From: Curtobacterium sp. MCJR17_055
GTDB lineage: Bacteria; Actinomycetota; Actinomycetes; Actinomycetales; Microbacteriaceae
Length of the DNA: 64,000 nt
Assembly (NCBI RefSeq): GCF_003224335.1
Contig: NZ_QKLF01000005.1
Span: 186,001-250,000 of the forward strand
Direction of reading: 5' to 3'
Below the pieces are notes generated by a model that was not told where the DNA came from, did no database searches, and saw only the letters and a program-made list of their open reading frames with translations. This document shows positions 46,068 through 55,999 of the stretch, piece after piece; the stretch's first letter is position 1, and each line of letters opens with the position of its first letter. The position numbers and the translations under genes were made by a program.

Positions 46068-46798
46068 ACGCGCACCCGGTCCCGGAGCTCAGCGAAGCGC
46101 GCGTCGCCGATGCCGCTGACCTCGAGCAGGTCCTCGACGGCCTGGAAGCCGCCGTGCTCCTCCCGCCAGGTCAGGATGCGCTGGGCCATGGCCGGACCGA
46201 TCCCGGGGAGCGTCTCGAGCGTCGTGGCATCGGCGGTGTTGAGGTCCACGACCGCGTCCGCCGATGGTCCCCCGTCCACCCCGGCTCCGGTTCCGGTCGC
46301 ACCTCCGCCGCCACCGCCCGCCGGGAGTTCGGCGGGCACCTCGGTCTCCCCGACGCGGGGGACGTACAGCCGCTCACCGTCGACGACGGGCCGCGCCAGG
46401 TTCAGTCGGGTGAGGTCGGCGTCCGCCGCGGCTCCCCCGGCCGCGTCGAGTGCATCGGCGACCCGGTCACTCGCGGCCACCCGCACCACACCGGGATGCG
46501 CCACCGCCCCGACCACGTACACGACGGCGACGGTGTCCGGCGCGGACGCTCCCGCACCCGCGGCACCGCTCGAGGCCTGCACGCTCGGCTCGACCGGTGT
46601 CCCGGTCGCCCCCGCAGCGGCAGCTCCGCCGTCGTCGGACGCGGCCACCGTCGGCGCGCCCGACACCACCGTCACGCCCGTGCCGACGCTGCCGTCGCCG
46701 TCGGCGCCCCCGCCCAGCCAGACCACGCCGACCGCGACCAGCACCACGACGCCGACGAGCACCAGGGCGGCACGGGGCGAGAGCGCGAAGCGGGACAT
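46064..46798 (-). CDS. comEA: ComEA family DNA-binding competence protein
   Basis: A 244-residue membrane-anchored protein. A single N-terminal hydrophobic span (about 11-29) precedes a Gly/Ala-rich linker, a SLBB-like domain with VAHPGVVRVAASDRVADAL, and a Gly-rich segment. The C-terminal helix-hairpin-helix pair is VDLNTADATTLETLPGIGPA and LLEVSGIGDARFAELRD, which binds double-stranded DNA at the cell surface. Leaderless promoter TAGCGT lies 6 nt before the ATG. comEC follows directly with a 4-nt overlap, so the uptake apparatus is one unit. Confidence 0.93.
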   Translation of the reverse strand: MSRFALSPRAALVLVGVVVLVAVGVVWLGGGADGDGSVGTGVTVVSGAPTVAASDDGGAAAAGATGTPVEPSVQASSGAAGAGASAPDTVAVVYVVGAVAHPGVVRVAASDRVADALDAAGGAAADADLTRLNLARPVVDGERLYVPRVGETEVPAELPAGGGGGGATGTGAGVDGGPSADAVVDLNTADATTLETLPGIGPAMAQRILTWREEHGGFQAVEDLLEVSGIGDARFAELRDRVRV

Positions 46799-46804
46799 GC
46801 CGGA

Positions 46805-46810
46805 ACGCTA
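46805..46810 (-). promoter_or_regulatory. -10 hexamer of comEA-comEC
   Basis: The complement reads TAGCGT, then 6 nt to ATG at 46798. Leaderless layout, no ribosome site. Confidence 0.45.
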
Positions 46811-46930
46811 CGGAGCCCGGTTCCCGGATCCGGCCCGAACGGTGCGCCTGTGGACGACCGCCGCTCCCCGGTCAGATGTGGAGGGACGCCCTCTGCTCGA
46901 CGCCTGGCACGCTGGGACGGACCTGCGGTC

Positions 46931-47125
46931 TCAACGCTCGTCCTGGTTCCGCAGGCTCCACACGGCTCGCCGCAGGGTGATGGGCATCACGACGACCAAC
47001 AACAGCCACGAGCCGATGTTCGCCGTGTTGAGGACCGCGTTCACGATGCCCACGAGCAGCAGCAGGCTCGACGAGACCATCGTGGTCAGGGCGAACCACC
47101 GCGGCCACGGTCGCTGTGGCTTCAC
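46931..47125 (-). CDS. Small hypothetical membrane protein
   Basis: A 64-residue protein with two hydrophobic helices (WFALTTMVSSSLLLLVGIV and IGSWLLLVVVMPITL, about 10-28 and 38-52) and charged ends KPQRP and RNQDER, so probably a two-pass membrane protein. It begins with GTG 47125, 6 nt after TACGGT, which supports it as a real gene rather than a chance frame. No family is recognised. It lies alone between comEA and leuS on the same strand. Confidence 0.6.
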   Translation of the reverse strand: MKPQRPWPRWFALTTMVSSSLLLLVGIVNAVLNTANIGSWLLLVVVMPITLRRAVWSLRNQDER

Positions 47126-47131
47126 ATCGGT

Positions 47132-47137
47132 ACCGTA
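47132..47137 (-). promoter_or_regulatory. -10 hexamer of the small membrane protein gene
   Basis: The complement reads TACGGT followed by 6 nt and GTG at 47125. Leaderless layout. Confidence 0.4.
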
Positions 47138-47245
47138 CCGGTCGCTGCGCTGGTCGGTCCTGGCCGTGACTTCGGTCTCGGCCGGGACACGGCGACGACG
47201 CCGGAGGCGGTGGGCGCACGCCTGGCGTACGGCATGCCCCGGCTG

Positions 47246-49801
47246 CTACCCCTTGATCGCGATGTTCACGAGCTTCGGCGCCCGCACGATGACCTTCACG
47301 ATCTCCCGGTCCCCGATGTACCGCTGCACAGCCGCCGAGTCCCGGGCGAGCTGCTCGAGCTCGTCCGCCTCGATCGACTTCGACACCTCGAACGAGTCGC
47401 GCACCTTGCCGTTGACCTGCACGACCGCGGTCAGGGTCTCCTGCACGAGCAACGTCGGGTCGGCCTTCCGCCACCCGAACGTCGCGACCGGCGAGTCGTA
47501 GCCGAGCGTCTGCCACATCTCCTCGCCGGTGTACGGCGCGAAGACGCTCAGGCCCAGGGCGATCGTCTCCGCGGCCTCGCGCACGGCGGGGTCGGCGGCG
47601 CCGGGGCCGCTGTCGATCGCCTTGCGGGTGACGTTGACCAGGTCCATGAGCCGCGCGATCACGACGTTGAACTTGAACGACTCCATCAGGCCCGGGGCGT
47701 CGGACAGGAAACGGTGGGTGGCCTGGCGGACACCACGGTCCCCGGTGGACCACACCGCGTCGGGCGTCGAGGTGACGTCGACGGCGATGCGGTACGCGCG
47801 GGCCAGGAAGCGTGCGGAGGCCGCCGGCGAGACGTCCTCCCAGTTGATGTCGTCCTCGGGCGGTCCCGCGAAGCCCATCACGAGACGGATCGCGTCGACG
47901 CCGTGTGTGTCGAGCTCGTCGCCGAGCGAGACGCCGCCCTTCGACTTCGACATCTTCGAGCCACCGGAGAGCACCATGCCCTGGTTGAGCAGCGCCGAGA
48001 AGGGCTCGGTGAAGTCGAGGTAGCCGAGGTCGAAGAGCACCTTCGTGACGAAGCGTGCGTAGAGCAGGTGCAGGATCGCGTGCTCGACGCCGCCGATGTA
48101 CTGGTCGACCGGGGCCCACTTGTTGACGAGCGCCGGGTCGAACGCCTGCGTCGCGTCCTGCGGGGACAGGAAGCGCAGGAAGTACCACGACGAGTCGACG
48201 AAGGTGTCCATCGTGTCCGGGTCGCGGCGGGCGGGACTGCCGTCCACCGGGTTCGGCACGTTGACCCACTCGGTCGCGCCACCGAGGGGCGACGTGCCCT
48301 TCGGCTTGAGGTCGAGGCCCTCGGTGTCGGGCAGGACCACGGGCAGCTGGTCCTCGGGCACCGGGTACTGGGTGCCGTCCTCGCCGTGGATGATCGGGAT
48401 CGGGGTGCCCCAGAAGCGCTGGCGGGAGATGAGCCAGTCACGCAGGCGGTACGTCTTGGCGGCGCGTCCGGTGCCGCGCTCCTCGAGCAGGCCGATCGCC
48501 GCGGTGATGGCGTGCTGCTTGCTCATGCCGTCGAGCGGTCCGGAGTTGATCATCCGGCCCTGCCCGGTGAGTGCCTCCCCCGTGGAGACCGGGTCGAGCG
48601 CCGGCAGGTCCTCGAGCGTCGCACCCTCGGAGATGACCGGGATCGCGCCGGTGACGGCCTGGTTCGTGTCGACGACCACCTTGACGGGCAGGTCGAAGGC
48701 GCGGGCGAAGTCGAGGTCGCGCTGGTCGTGGGCGGGGACGGCCATGACGGCTCCGTGCCCGTAGTCGGCGAGGACGTAGTCGGCAGCCCAGAGCGGCAGG
48801 CGCTCCCCGGTGAGCGGGTGGATCGCCGAGCGGCCGAGCGGCACACCCGTCTTCGGGCGGTCGGCGTTCTGCCGGTCGATGTCCGACGCCTTCTGCGTGG
48901 CGACCAGGTACTCCTGGAAGGCGGCGCGGGTGGCGTCGTCGACGGACGGGTCGGCGACGAGTTCCGCGGCCAGGTCCGAGTCGGGCGCCACGACCAGGAA
49001 GGTCACACCGTGGATGGTGTCCGGACGCGTGGTGAAGACCGTGACGGGCTCGTCCCGACCCTCGATGACGAAGTCGACGTCGGCGCCGACCGAGCGGCCG
49101 ATCCAGTTGCGCTGCATCGCGATGACCTTCGACGGCCACCGTCCCTCGAGCTGGTTGAGGTCGTCGAGCAGCCGGTCCGCGTAGTCCGTGATCTTGAAGT
49201 ACCACTGCGTCAGCTTCTTCTTGACGACGACGGCGCCGGAACGGTCCGAGGTGCCGTCGGGCAGGACCTGCTCGTTGGCCAGGACGGTCTGGTCCACCGG
49301 GTCCCAGTTGACCCAGCTGTCCTTCCGGTACGCCAGGCCCTTCTCGTACATCTTGAGGAACAGCCACTGGTTCCACTTGTAGTACTCGGGGTCCGAGGTG
49401 TGGATCTCGGTCGACCAGTCGAACGACGGCGCGTAGCGTTTGAAGGAGGCCTTCTGCTGCGCGATGTTCGCGTAGGTCCAGTCCTTCGGGTCGACGCCCC
49501 GCTTGATCGCCGCGTTCTCGGCGGGCAGCCCGAACGAGTCCCAGCCGATGGGGTGGAGCACGTTGAAGCCCTGCTGCCGCCAGTACCGCGCCACGAAGTC
49601 GCCGAGCGCCCAGTTCTCGGCGTGCCCCATGTGCAGGTCACCGGACGGGTACGGGAACATCTCGAGGATGTACTTGCGCGGGCGCTTGTCGTCGGGGTCG
49701 GCGGTGAAGAGGCCGAGCTCTTCCCACCGTGCCTGCCACTTCTCCTGGATGCGCCGGAAGTCGTAGGTGTGCGGGTCCTCGACGTGCTGCTCGATGGTCA
49801 C
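47246..49801 (-). CDS. leuS: Leucyl-tRNA synthetase
   Basis: Class I synthetase, 851 residues. The HIGH-type motif is [12 protein letters not shown] (about 45-56), preceded by EMFPYPSG. The large editing domain (CP1) and the KMSKS motif in [10 protein letters not shown] (about 618-627) are present, as are the anticodon-binding helices and C-terminal domain. The GTG at 49801 is used, with TATCGT 8 nt upstream; the N-terminus [15 protein letters not shown] then fits the family. A 117-residue upstream extension is inside the cydC region and is not coding. It follows the cydC terminator. Confidence 0.96.
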   Translation of the reverse strand: MTIEQHVEDPHTYDFRRIQEKWQARWEELGLFTADPDDKRPRKYILEMFPYPSGDLHMGHAENWALGDFVARYWRQQGFNVLHPIGWDSFGLPAENAAIKRGVDPKDWTYANIAQQKASFKRYAPSFDWSTEIHTSDPEYYKWNQWLFLKMYEKGLAYRKDSWVNWDPVDQTVLANEQVLPDGTSDRSGAVVVKKKLTQWYFKITDYADRLLDDLNQLEGRWPSKVIAMQRNWIGRSVGADVDFVIEGRDEPVTVFTTRPDTIHGVTFLVVAPDSDLAAELVADPSVDDATRAAFQEYLVATQKASDIDRQNADRPKTGVPLGRSAIHPLTGERLPLWAADYVLADYGHGAVMAVPAHDQRDLDFARAFDLPVKVVVDTNQAVTGAIPVISEGATLEDLPALDPVSTGEALTGQGRMINSGPLDGMSKQHAITAAIGLLEERGTGRAAKTYRLRDWLISRQRFWGTPIPIIHGEDGTQYPVPEDQLPVVLPDTEGLDLKPKGTSPLGGATEWVNVPNPVDGSPARRDPDTMDTFVDSSWYFLRFLSPQDATQAFDPALVNKWAPVDQYIGGVEHAILHLLYARFVTKVLFDLGYLDFTEPFSALLNQGMVLSGGSKMSKSKGGVSLGDELDTHGVDAIRLVMGFAGPPEDDINWEDVSPAASARFLARAYRIAVDVTSTPDAVWSTGDRGVRQATHRFLSDAPGLMESFKFNVVIARLMDLVNVTRKAIDSGPGAADPAVREAAETIALGLSVFAPYTGEEMWQTLGYDSPVATFGWRKADPTLLVQETLTAVVQVNGKVRDSFEVSKSIEADELEQLARDSAAVQRYIGDREIVKVIVRAPKLVNIAIKG

Positions 49802-49817
49802 GGTCCACAACGATACA

Positions 49818-49852
49818 AGCCGGGAGGCTCCTCCTGCGTCCTCCGGTCGGCT
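49818..49852 (-). terminator. cydC terminator-like hairpin
   Basis: AGCCG and GGAGG pair with CCTCC and CGGCT with a 3-nt bulge, closing a 12-nt loop directly past the cydC stop. It carries the GGAGG core. It separates the cyd operon from the leuS promoter. Confidence 0.5.
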
Positions 49853-51567
49853 CACGCCGCGAGCAGGCGTCCGTCCGCCATCCGGAGGGTCCGGTCGACG
49901 AGGTCGGCCGGCACCGGCACGTGGGAGACGACGAGGAGCGTGCGCCCCGCTGCGCGGGCCGTCGACACCAGGTCGCGCAGGACGGCGTCGCCGAGGTCGG
50001 GGTCGATGTCGGCGGTCGGTTCGTCGAGCACGAGGACCGGGAACGCGTGCAGGAGCGCCCGCGCGAGCGCCAGTCGGTGGGCCTGCCCGCCGGACACGAG
50101 CGCCCCGCGCTCCCCCACGCCCGCGTCGAGTCCACCGCGACGGGCCACCCACTCGCCGAGACCGACGCGGTCGAGCACCGCGAGCAGGTCCTCGTCCGTC
50201 GCACTGTCCCTGGCGAACAGCAGGTTCTGGCGGACCGACTGGTCGAACACGAACGGGTCCTGCTCGATGAACCCCACCCGGGCGCGGACGGCGTCGGGGT
50301 GCAGCGTCCGCGCCTCCACGCCGTCCAGCGTGTAGCTGCCCGTGTGCTCGACGAACCGGACGAGTGCGTCGACGAGGGACGACTTGCCCGACCCGCTCGG
50401 CCCGCGCAGCACGACGACCTCACCGGGCTCGAGGTCGAACGACACCTCGTCCACCGCTGGTGCCGCGGCACCGGGCCACCGGACGGAGAGGTCCCGCACG
50501 CGGACGGCCACGGTCGCGGGCGCGGCGAGTTCCTCGGCGGAGGCCGCGGCGTCCGGCTCCGGCACCAGGCCGGTGGGTAGCTCGGCGGGCACGACCTGCT
50601 CGACACGCTCCGCGGCCGCGCGCACACGGCGCAGGGTCAGGACCGCCAGCGGCACGACGCCGACGACCTCGGACAGGGCGAGCGGGACGAACACCGCCAG
50701 CGCCCAGAGCGGACCGTCGAGGGCACCCGACACCACCGCGGGCGCACCGACGGCGAGGACACCGAGGACGGCGGCACCGCAGACGAGCCCGACGAGCGCG
50801 CCGACGAGGGACTCCACCGCCCCGCGGCGACGGACGGCACGCGTGACGCGGTCGTCCAGCCGCGCGATGTGCGCGAGCCGTTCCTCGAGGGTGCCGTACG
50901 CGGTGAAGACGTCGAGCGTCCGCACGGTGTCGAGCACGAGGTCGGCGACGTGCCCGCGGTCCGCAGCGGTCTCCCGGTCCGACCGGGTCGCGACGACGCT
51001 CGTGACGACCGTGCCGACGAGCGCGGCGACGCCGAGCGCCAGCAGGAGCACGAGGGCGGCCGGCGGGGACACGAACGCGACCGCGACCACGGAGAGCAGA
51101 GCCGTGACCCCGGCCGAGACGAGCGGGCCGACCACCCGGATGGGCAGGTCCTGCAGGCGGTCGGTGTCGGTGACCAGCCGTGTCAGGAGGTCGCCGCGAC
51201 CGGACGACCCGAGTCCGGCCGGCGCGACGGAGGCGAGTCTGCGGTACATCTCGGTGCGCACGACGGCGAGTTGCCGGAACGATGCGTCGTGACCGGACAG
51301 GCGGTCGACGTACCGGAGGGCGGCGCGGCCGAGCGCGAAGGCGCGGACGCCGACCATGACGAGGGTGAGGTACAGGATCGGCGGGTGCTCGGCGGCCCGG
51401 GTGATGAGGTACCCGCTCGCGGCGAGGAGCGCGACGGCGCACAACGCGCTGAGCACGCCGGCGGCGACCGCCTTCGCCCATCCGCGACCACGGGGCATCG
51501 CGAGCCGGAGGACCGACGGAGGACGGGCCTCCCGGGCGGTCCCGGTCGTGCCGTCGGGCGCGCTCAT
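49852..51567 (-). CDS. cydC: Thiol reductant ABC exporter, CydC subunit
   Basis: Half of the CydDC heterodimer that exports cysteine/glutathione and is needed to assemble cytochrome bd. The 571-residue chain has an N-terminal six-span membrane domain (about 30-320). The ATPase domain has Walker [10 protein letters not shown], signature VSGGQ, Walker [13 protein letters not shown] and switch His in VVSHVP. ATG 51567 overlaps the cydD stop by 4 nt. It ends the cydABDC operon, with a hairpin beyond. Confidence 0.92.
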   Translation of the reverse strand: MSAPDGTTGTAREARPPSVLRLAMPRGRGWAKAVAAGVLSALCAVALLAASGYLITRAAEHPPILYLTLVMVGVRAFALGRAALRYVDRLSGHDASFRQLAVVRTEMYRRLASVAPAGLGSSGRGDLLTRLVTDTDRLQDLPIRVVGPLVSAGVTALLSVVAVAFVSPPAALVLLLALGVAALVGTVVTSVVATRSDRETAADRGHVADLVLDTVRTLDVFTAYGTLEERLAHIARLDDRVTRAVRRRGAVESLVGALVGLVCGAAVLGVLAVGAPAVVSGALDGPLWALAVFVPLALSEVVGVVPLAVLTLRRVRAAAERVEQVVPAELPTGLVPEPDAAASAEELAAPATVAVRVRDLSVRWPGAAAPAVDEVSFDLEPGEVVVLRGPSGSGKSSLVDALVRFVEHTGSYTLDGVEARTLHPDAVRARVGFIEQDPFVFDQSVRQNLLFARDSATDEDLLAVLDRVGLGEWVARRGGLDAGVGERGALVSGGQAHRLALARALLHAFPVLVLDEPTADIDPDLGDAVLRDLVSTARAAGRTLLVVSHVPVPADLVDRTLRMADGRLLAA

Positions 51568-53252
51568 GCGGACACCGCCTGCGCGGTCCGGACGGCGACC
51601 GAGCCGTCGGGGGTGGTCGACACGACGACGTCGGCCGCTGCGACGACGGCCGGACGGTGGCTGGCGACGACCACGACCGCGCCGCCGTCCGCGAGCCGCC
51701 GCACGGCGGCGACCACGAGCGCCTCGGACTCGGCATCGAGCGCCGACGTCGGCTCGTCGAGGAGCACCAGCGGCGTGCTGGCGGCCGCGGCCCGGTACAG
51801 CCCGCGCGCCACGGCGACGCGTTGCGCCTCACCGCCCGACAGTCCGGCACCGCCGGAGCTGACCGCCAGGCCCGGGTCCACGCCCAGCCCGACCGCACCG
51901 AGCGCGCTCCGTACCTGTGCGGCGTCGCCTCCGGCGGCGGACAGGGTCACGTTCTCGGCGACGGTGCCGCGGACGAGCCGCGCCCGCTGGTCCACCCAGG
52001 TGGTCCGGTCCGCCACGGACACGTCGGCCGGACCGGGGACGACGACCGTGCCCTCGTGCGGGAGCACACCGCGGAGTGCGGCGAGGAGGCTCGACTTGCC
52101 GGATCCGCTCGGTCCGGCGAGCGCGACCACGGTCCCGGCGGGAGCGGTCAGGTCGACCGGGCCGATGACGACGTCCGGCCGGTGCACGGTCACGCCGCTG
52201 AGGACCAGCGCGCCGGCGTCCCCGGTCCCCGTCGGCCGGCTGGGCACCGTCGACGACTCGGGGACGGCCTGCTGCGGGTCGGCGTGCTGAGGCTCGGCGA
52301 GCACGTCGAGGACGGCCTGCGAGGCCTCGACCCCGTCCTGGGCCGCGTGGAAGTCGGCGCCGACCTGCCGGATCGGGGCGAACGCCTCGGGTGCGAGGAC
52401 GAGCACGAACATCGCCGCGCCGAGGCCGAGCGACCCGTCCACGAGCCGGATGCCGATCGACACCGCGACCAGGGCGACGGACAGGCTCGCGGCGAGTTCG
52501 AGCGCGAACCCGCTGACGAACGACAGTCGGAGCACGCCCAGGGTGCCGCGGCGGTACTCGTCGGTGACCCGGTCGATCCGACCGACCTGCCGCCGGGCCC
52601 GTCCGAACACCTTGAGGGTCGCCAGGCCCTCGACCGCCTCCGTGAACGCCCCGCCGAGTCGGGCGAGCGCGTCCGCCTGACGGCGCTGCAGTGTCTGCGT
52701 GGCCAGACCGATGAGGACCATGAAGACCGGGATGACCGGCATCGCGCACACGATGACGACGGCGCTCGTCAGGTCCCCGAGCGCGATCGCGACCACGAGG
52801 ACCGGGGTCGCGACCGCCGTGAGCGCGAGCTGCGGCAGGTAGCGGCCGAAGTACGCGTCGAGGGCGTCGAGACCCGGACCGAGCGTCGTGGCGAACCCGG
52901 CGCTCGACCGACCGGCGAGCCACCCGGGGCCCCGTTCGGCCGCGCGCCGGAGCACGGCGGCGCGGAGTTCGCTCTTCACGCGGGCCCCCGCGCGCGCCGC
53001 CAGGTCGTCGGTGGCCCATGCCGCGAGCGCGCGGAGCAGGAACGCCGCGCCGAGGAGCGCGAGTGTGGCCGGGAACGTCCCGGGCACCTGCCCGTCCCGG
53101 ACCGCGTCGACGACCTGGGTCACCGCCGTGGCGATGCCCCAGGCGATCCCGATGGTGGCGGTCGTCCGCACCACGCCCGTCCCGGCGGCGGCGAGGACGA
53201 ACCCGCGCGCGGTCCGGGACAGCCGGAGCAGACGGGGGTCGAGCGGCTTCAT
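51564..53252 (-). CDS. cydD: Thiol reductant ABC exporter, CydD subunit
   Basis: Partner of CydC, 562 residues. Six membrane spans (about 20-300) precede the ATPase domain with Walker [10 protein letters not shown], signature LSGGEAQRVAVARGL, Walker B LVLLDEPTSALD and switch His in VASHRP. Asymmetric cydD-cydC pairs lie next to cydAB in many actinobacteria. Starts 14 nt after the cydB stop. A Pro/Ala-rich segment near 320-350 is a linker. Translation is coupled to cydC by a 4-nt overlap. Confidence 0.92.
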   Translation of the reverse strand: MKPLDPRLLRLSRTARGFVLAAAGTGVVRTTATIGIAWGIATAVTQVVDAVRDGQVPGTFPATLALLGAAFLLRALAAWATDDLAARAGARVKSELRAAVLRRAAERGPGWLAGRSSAGFATTLGPGLDALDAYFGRYLPQLALTAVATPVLVVAIALGDLTSAVVIVCAMPVIPVFMVLIGLATQTLQRRQADALARLGGAFTEAVEGLATLKVFGRARRQVGRIDRVTDEYRRGTLGVLRLSFVSGFALELAASLSVALVAVSIGIRLVDGSLGLGAAMFVLVLAPEAFAPIRQVGADFHAAQDGVEASQAVLDVLAEPQHADPQQAVPESSTVPSRPTGTGDAGALVLSGVTVHRPDVVIGPVDLTAPAGTVVALAGPSGSGKSSLLAALRGVLPHEGTVVVPGPADVSVADRTTWVDQRARLVRGTVAENVTLSAAGGDAAQVRSALGAVGLGVDPGLAVSSGGAGLSGGEAQRVAVARGLYRAAAASTPLVLLDEPTSALDAESEALVVAAVRRLADGGAVVVVASHRPAVVAAADVVVSTTPDGSVAVRTAQAVSA

Positions 53253-53265
53253 CCGGGCCTCCTGG

Positions 53266-54270
53266 TCAGTGCGCGGCCTGCGCGACGGTCGCGCGCGAGA
53301 CCCGCTTGCGGAAGACCCAGTACGTCCACGCCTGGTACGCGAGCACGAGCGGCAGGAACACCACCGCGACCCAGCTCATCACGGTCAACGTGTAGTCGCC
53401 GGAGGAGGCGTTCGCGACGGTGAGGCTGTTCGCCGGGTCGTTCGACGCCGGCATGACGTCGGGGAACACGGCGGTGAACATGGCCAGGACGACCGCGCCG
53501 ATCGTGACGGCCATGAGCGTGAACGCTCGCCCCTCCCGCCCGCGGGCGGCGCAGAGGACCGCGACCACCAGCGCGACCGCGGCGACGGCGGACAGCACGA
53601 GCGACGCCGGGGTGGCGCGGACGGACGCCATCGTGACGAGGAACGCGGCGGCCACCGCGATGGTGAGGACACCGGAGCGCTTCGCCAGCCGGATGGCCCG
53701 CTCACGCATCTCCCCCTCGGTCTTCAGCGCGACGAAGACGACGCCGTGCGTGAAGAACACCAGGAGCGTCGTCACGCCGGTGAGCAGGGCGAAGGGGTTG
53801 AGCAGGTCGAACAGGGTGCCGGTGTAGTCGTGCCCGGCGTCCATCGGGATCCCCCGCACGACGTTGCCGAACGCGACGCCCCACAGGAACGACGGCACCG
53901 CGCTGCCGACGATGATCATGAGGTCGAAGCGGCGCTTCCACTCGAGGCGCTTGTCCTGGTGGCGGTACTCGAACGACACCCCGCGGGCGATGAGCGCGGC
54001 CAGGATGAGCAGCAGCGCCAGGTAGAAGCCGGAGAACATCGTCGCGTACCACTCCGGGAACGCCGCGAACAGGCACGCTCCGGCGACGATGACCCAGGTC
54101 TCGTTGAGGTCCCAGACGGGGCCGATGGTGTTGATGAGCACGCGTCGGTCGGTGTCGTCCTTGCCGAGGAACGGCAGGGACATCCCGACACCGAAGTCGA
54201 ACCCGTCGAGCACGAAGTACCCGACGAAGAACAGTCCGACGATCGCGAACCAGAGAACAGGCAGGTCCAT
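53266..54270 (-). CDS. cydB: Cytochrome bd ubiquinol oxidase subunit II
   Basis: Membrane subunit of 334 residues that pairs with CydA. The N-terminus MDLPVLWFAIVGLFFVGYFVLDGFDFGVG is the family's, with about eight hydrophobic spans. The motif ETWVIVAGACLFAAFPEWYA and the C-terminal VLAYQAWTYWVFRKRV are complete. One nt separates it from cydA; cydD follows. High oxygen affinity oxidase, used at low oxygen or under stress. Confidence 0.94.
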   Translation of the reverse strand: MDLPVLWFAIVGLFFVGYFVLDGFDFGVGMSLPFLGKDDTDRRVLINTIGPVWDLNETWVIVAGACLFAAFPEWYATMFSGFYLALLLILAALIARGVSFEYRHQDKRLEWKRRFDLMIIVGSAVPSFLWGVAFGNVVRGIPMDAGHDYTGTLFDLLNPFALLTGVTTLLVFFTHGVVFVALKTEGEMRERAIRLAKRSGVLTIAVAAAFLVTMASVRATPASLVLSAVAAVALVVAVLCAARGREGRAFTLMAVTIGAVVLAMFTAVFPDVMPASNDPANSLTVANASSGDYTLTVMSWVAVVFLPLVLAYQAWTYWVFRKRVSRATVAQAAH

Positions 54271-54271
54271 C

Positions 54272-55684
54272 TCAGTACACCGTCACTTCGTGCTCGACCT
54301 CGCCGGTCTCCTCGTCGACCGCGGCCGGAGCGGCCGGGCCCTCCTGGGCGACCTTCTTGATGAGTCGGAACTCGACCACCGCGAGGGATCCGTAGATGAG
54401 CGTGAACACGACGAGCGAGATGAGCACCTCGAGGCCGGTCACGTTCGGGGAGACGCCGTCGGCGGTCTTCAGCAGTCCGAACACGAGCCACGGCTGACGA
54501 CCCATCTCGGTGAAGACCCAGCCGACGATCATCGCGGCCATCGGCAGCGGGACCGCCCAGATCGCGATGCGCCACATCCAGCGCTGCTGCGGGAAGCGGC
54601 CCTTGCGGGTGAGCCACAGCCCGGCGAGCGACACCATCACGGCGCCGACGCCGAGGGCGATCATCCAGCGGAAGGACCAGTAGGTCACCCAGATGACCGG
54701 CTTGTAGTCCCCGGGGCCGTACACCTGCGTGTACTGCGCCTGCAGGTCGTTGATGCCCTCGACCGTGCCGGTGAACGTGTGGGTCGACAGGAAGGAGAGC
54801 AGGTACGGGATGCGGATCGAGAACAGCTCGCGGACACCGTCGGGGGTGCCGAGGGTGAAGACCGAGAACGAGGCGTCCTTGCCGGTCGCGGTGCCGTAGA
54901 GTGCCTCGGCCGCGGCCATCTTCATCGGCTGCGTCTCGACCATGGTCAGGCCGAGCTGATCCCCGGTGAGGACGGTGAGCGCCCCGGCCGCGACCATCGT
55001 CCACAGCCCGAACTTGAGCGCCGGCATCATCGTCTCGAGGTTCTGGTTGCGCGAGAGGTGGAACGCGGCGACCGAGATGATCACGCCGGCCGCGACCATG
55101 AAGCACGCGAAGACGGTGTGCGGGAACGCGGCGAGGGCGACCTTGTTGCCGAGGACGGCCCAGATGTCGGTGAGCTCCGCGCGGCCCTTGGCCTCGTTCA
55201 GCGCGTACCCGACCGGGTGCTGCATGAAGGCGTTGGCGGCGATGATGAAGTACGCCGACATGATCGTGCCCGCGCTGACGCACCAGATGCTCGCCAGGTG
55301 GAGCTTCTTCGGCAGGCGGTCCCAGCCGAAGATCCAGACGCCGATGAAGGCCGCCTCGAAGAAGAACGCCAGGATGCCCTCGAGCGCGAGCGGGGCACCG
55401 AAGACGTCGCCGACGAACCGCGAGTAGTCCGACCAGTTCATCCCGAACTGGAACTCCTGCACGATGCCGGTGACGACACCCATCGCGAAGTTGATGAGGA
55501 AGATGCGCCCGAAGAAGCGGGTCAGCTGTAGGTAGTGCGCGCGACCGGTGCGGACCCAGGCCGTCTGGAACACCGCGACGACGACCGCCATGCCGATCGT
55601 CAGCGGGACGAAGAGGAAGTGGTAGATCGTCGTCAGACCGAACTGCCACCGCGACAGGAGGAGCGGATCGAGGAGGTCGTTCAT
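54272..55684 (-). CDS. cydA: Cytochrome bd ubiquinol oxidase subunit I
   Basis: Heme-bearing subunit, 470 residues with nine or so spans. The N-terminal heme ligand is His22 in TTIYHFLFVPLT. The family's Q-loop region ends in the conserved GRQPWLVFG. The catalytic Glu region lies in the second-third helices. ATG 55684 has no clear Shine-Dalgarno sequence. The stop of a Cys-rich upstream ORF overlaps this start by 4 nt. It is the first gene of cydABDC. Confidence 0.94.
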   Translation of the reverse strand: MNDLLDPLLLSRWQFGLTTIYHFLFVPLTIGMAVVVAVFQTAWVRTGRAHYLQLTRFFGRIFLINFAMGVVTGIVQEFQFGMNWSDYSRFVGDVFGAPLALEGILAFFFEAAFIGVWIFGWDRLPKKLHLASIWCVSAGTIMSAYFIIAANAFMQHPVGYALNEAKGRAELTDIWAVLGNKVALAAFPHTVFACFMVAAGVIISVAAFHLSRNQNLETMMPALKFGLWTMVAAGALTVLTGDQLGLTMVETQPMKMAAAEALYGTATGKDASFSVFTLGTPDGVRELFSIRIPYLLSFLSTHTFTGTVEGINDLQAQYTQVYGPGDYKPVIWVTYWSFRWMIALGVGAVMVSLAGLWLTRKGRFPQQRWMWRIAIWAVPLPMAAMIVGWVFTEMGRQPWLVFGLLKTADGVSPNVTGLEVLISLVVFTLIYGSLAVVEFRLIKKVAQEGPAAPAAVDEETGEVEHEVTVY

Positions 55685-55860
55685 GCGGCCGGGCCCGTCG
55701 GGATCGCCGCGCGCTGTTCGTGCACGTTGAGATGCTTCCTGTGGAAGGGGTTCTGCTCGTTGCCGTCACGTCGTCGGGACCCTTCGACGGTACTGCTGGA
55801 CGCCCCACTTCGACAAGTTGTAGAGATCCCTCCTGCACATACGTGCACGGCTCCTGCACG

Positions 55861-55916
55861 GCACAACCGTGCGGAACACATGTCACTCCGGGGGCACATC
55901 CGTGCGGAACAGCTGT
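55861..55916. repeat. Direct repeat of 23 bp upstream of cydA
   Basis: Two copies (55861-55883 and 55894-55916) sharing GCACA-CCGTGCGGAACA--TGT, 33 bp apart centre to centre, roughly three helical turns. They are 180-230 bp upstream of cydA and could bind a regulator of the oxidase. Confidence 0.5.
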
Positions 55917-55944
55917 GCCCGTCGACACCCCTCCCGGGAACGGC

Positions 55945-55977
55945 GACAGGCGCCGGGCTGGAGGCCCGACGCCTGTC
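55945..55977 (-). terminator. Terminator of the osmoprotectant ABC operon
   Basis: GACAGGCGCCGGGC pairs with GCCCGACGCCTGTC over 14 positions with one mismatch around a 5-nt loop, 22 nt past the binding-protein stop. Strong hairpin with the GGAGGCCC core; no U run. Confidence 0.75.
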
Positions 55978-55999
55978 TTCGCGAACGAGGATCCGCCTC

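Larger units (their letters stand above)
55685..55999. other. Intergenic region upstream of cydA
   Basis: About 315 bp with lower GC than the genes. It holds the cydA promoter region, two copies of a 23-bp direct repeat (55861-55916), a 72-codon Cys-rich frame that abuts cydA, and the osmoprotectant-operon terminator (55945-55977). I cannot place a confident -35/-10 pair. Confidence 0.55.

Noticed and set aside
45965..50335. A plus-strand open frame of about 1450 codons opposite comEC, comEA, leuS and cydC.
   Set aside because: Composition is that of the reverse of real genes, no domain is seen, and the opposite strand carries well-known families throughout.
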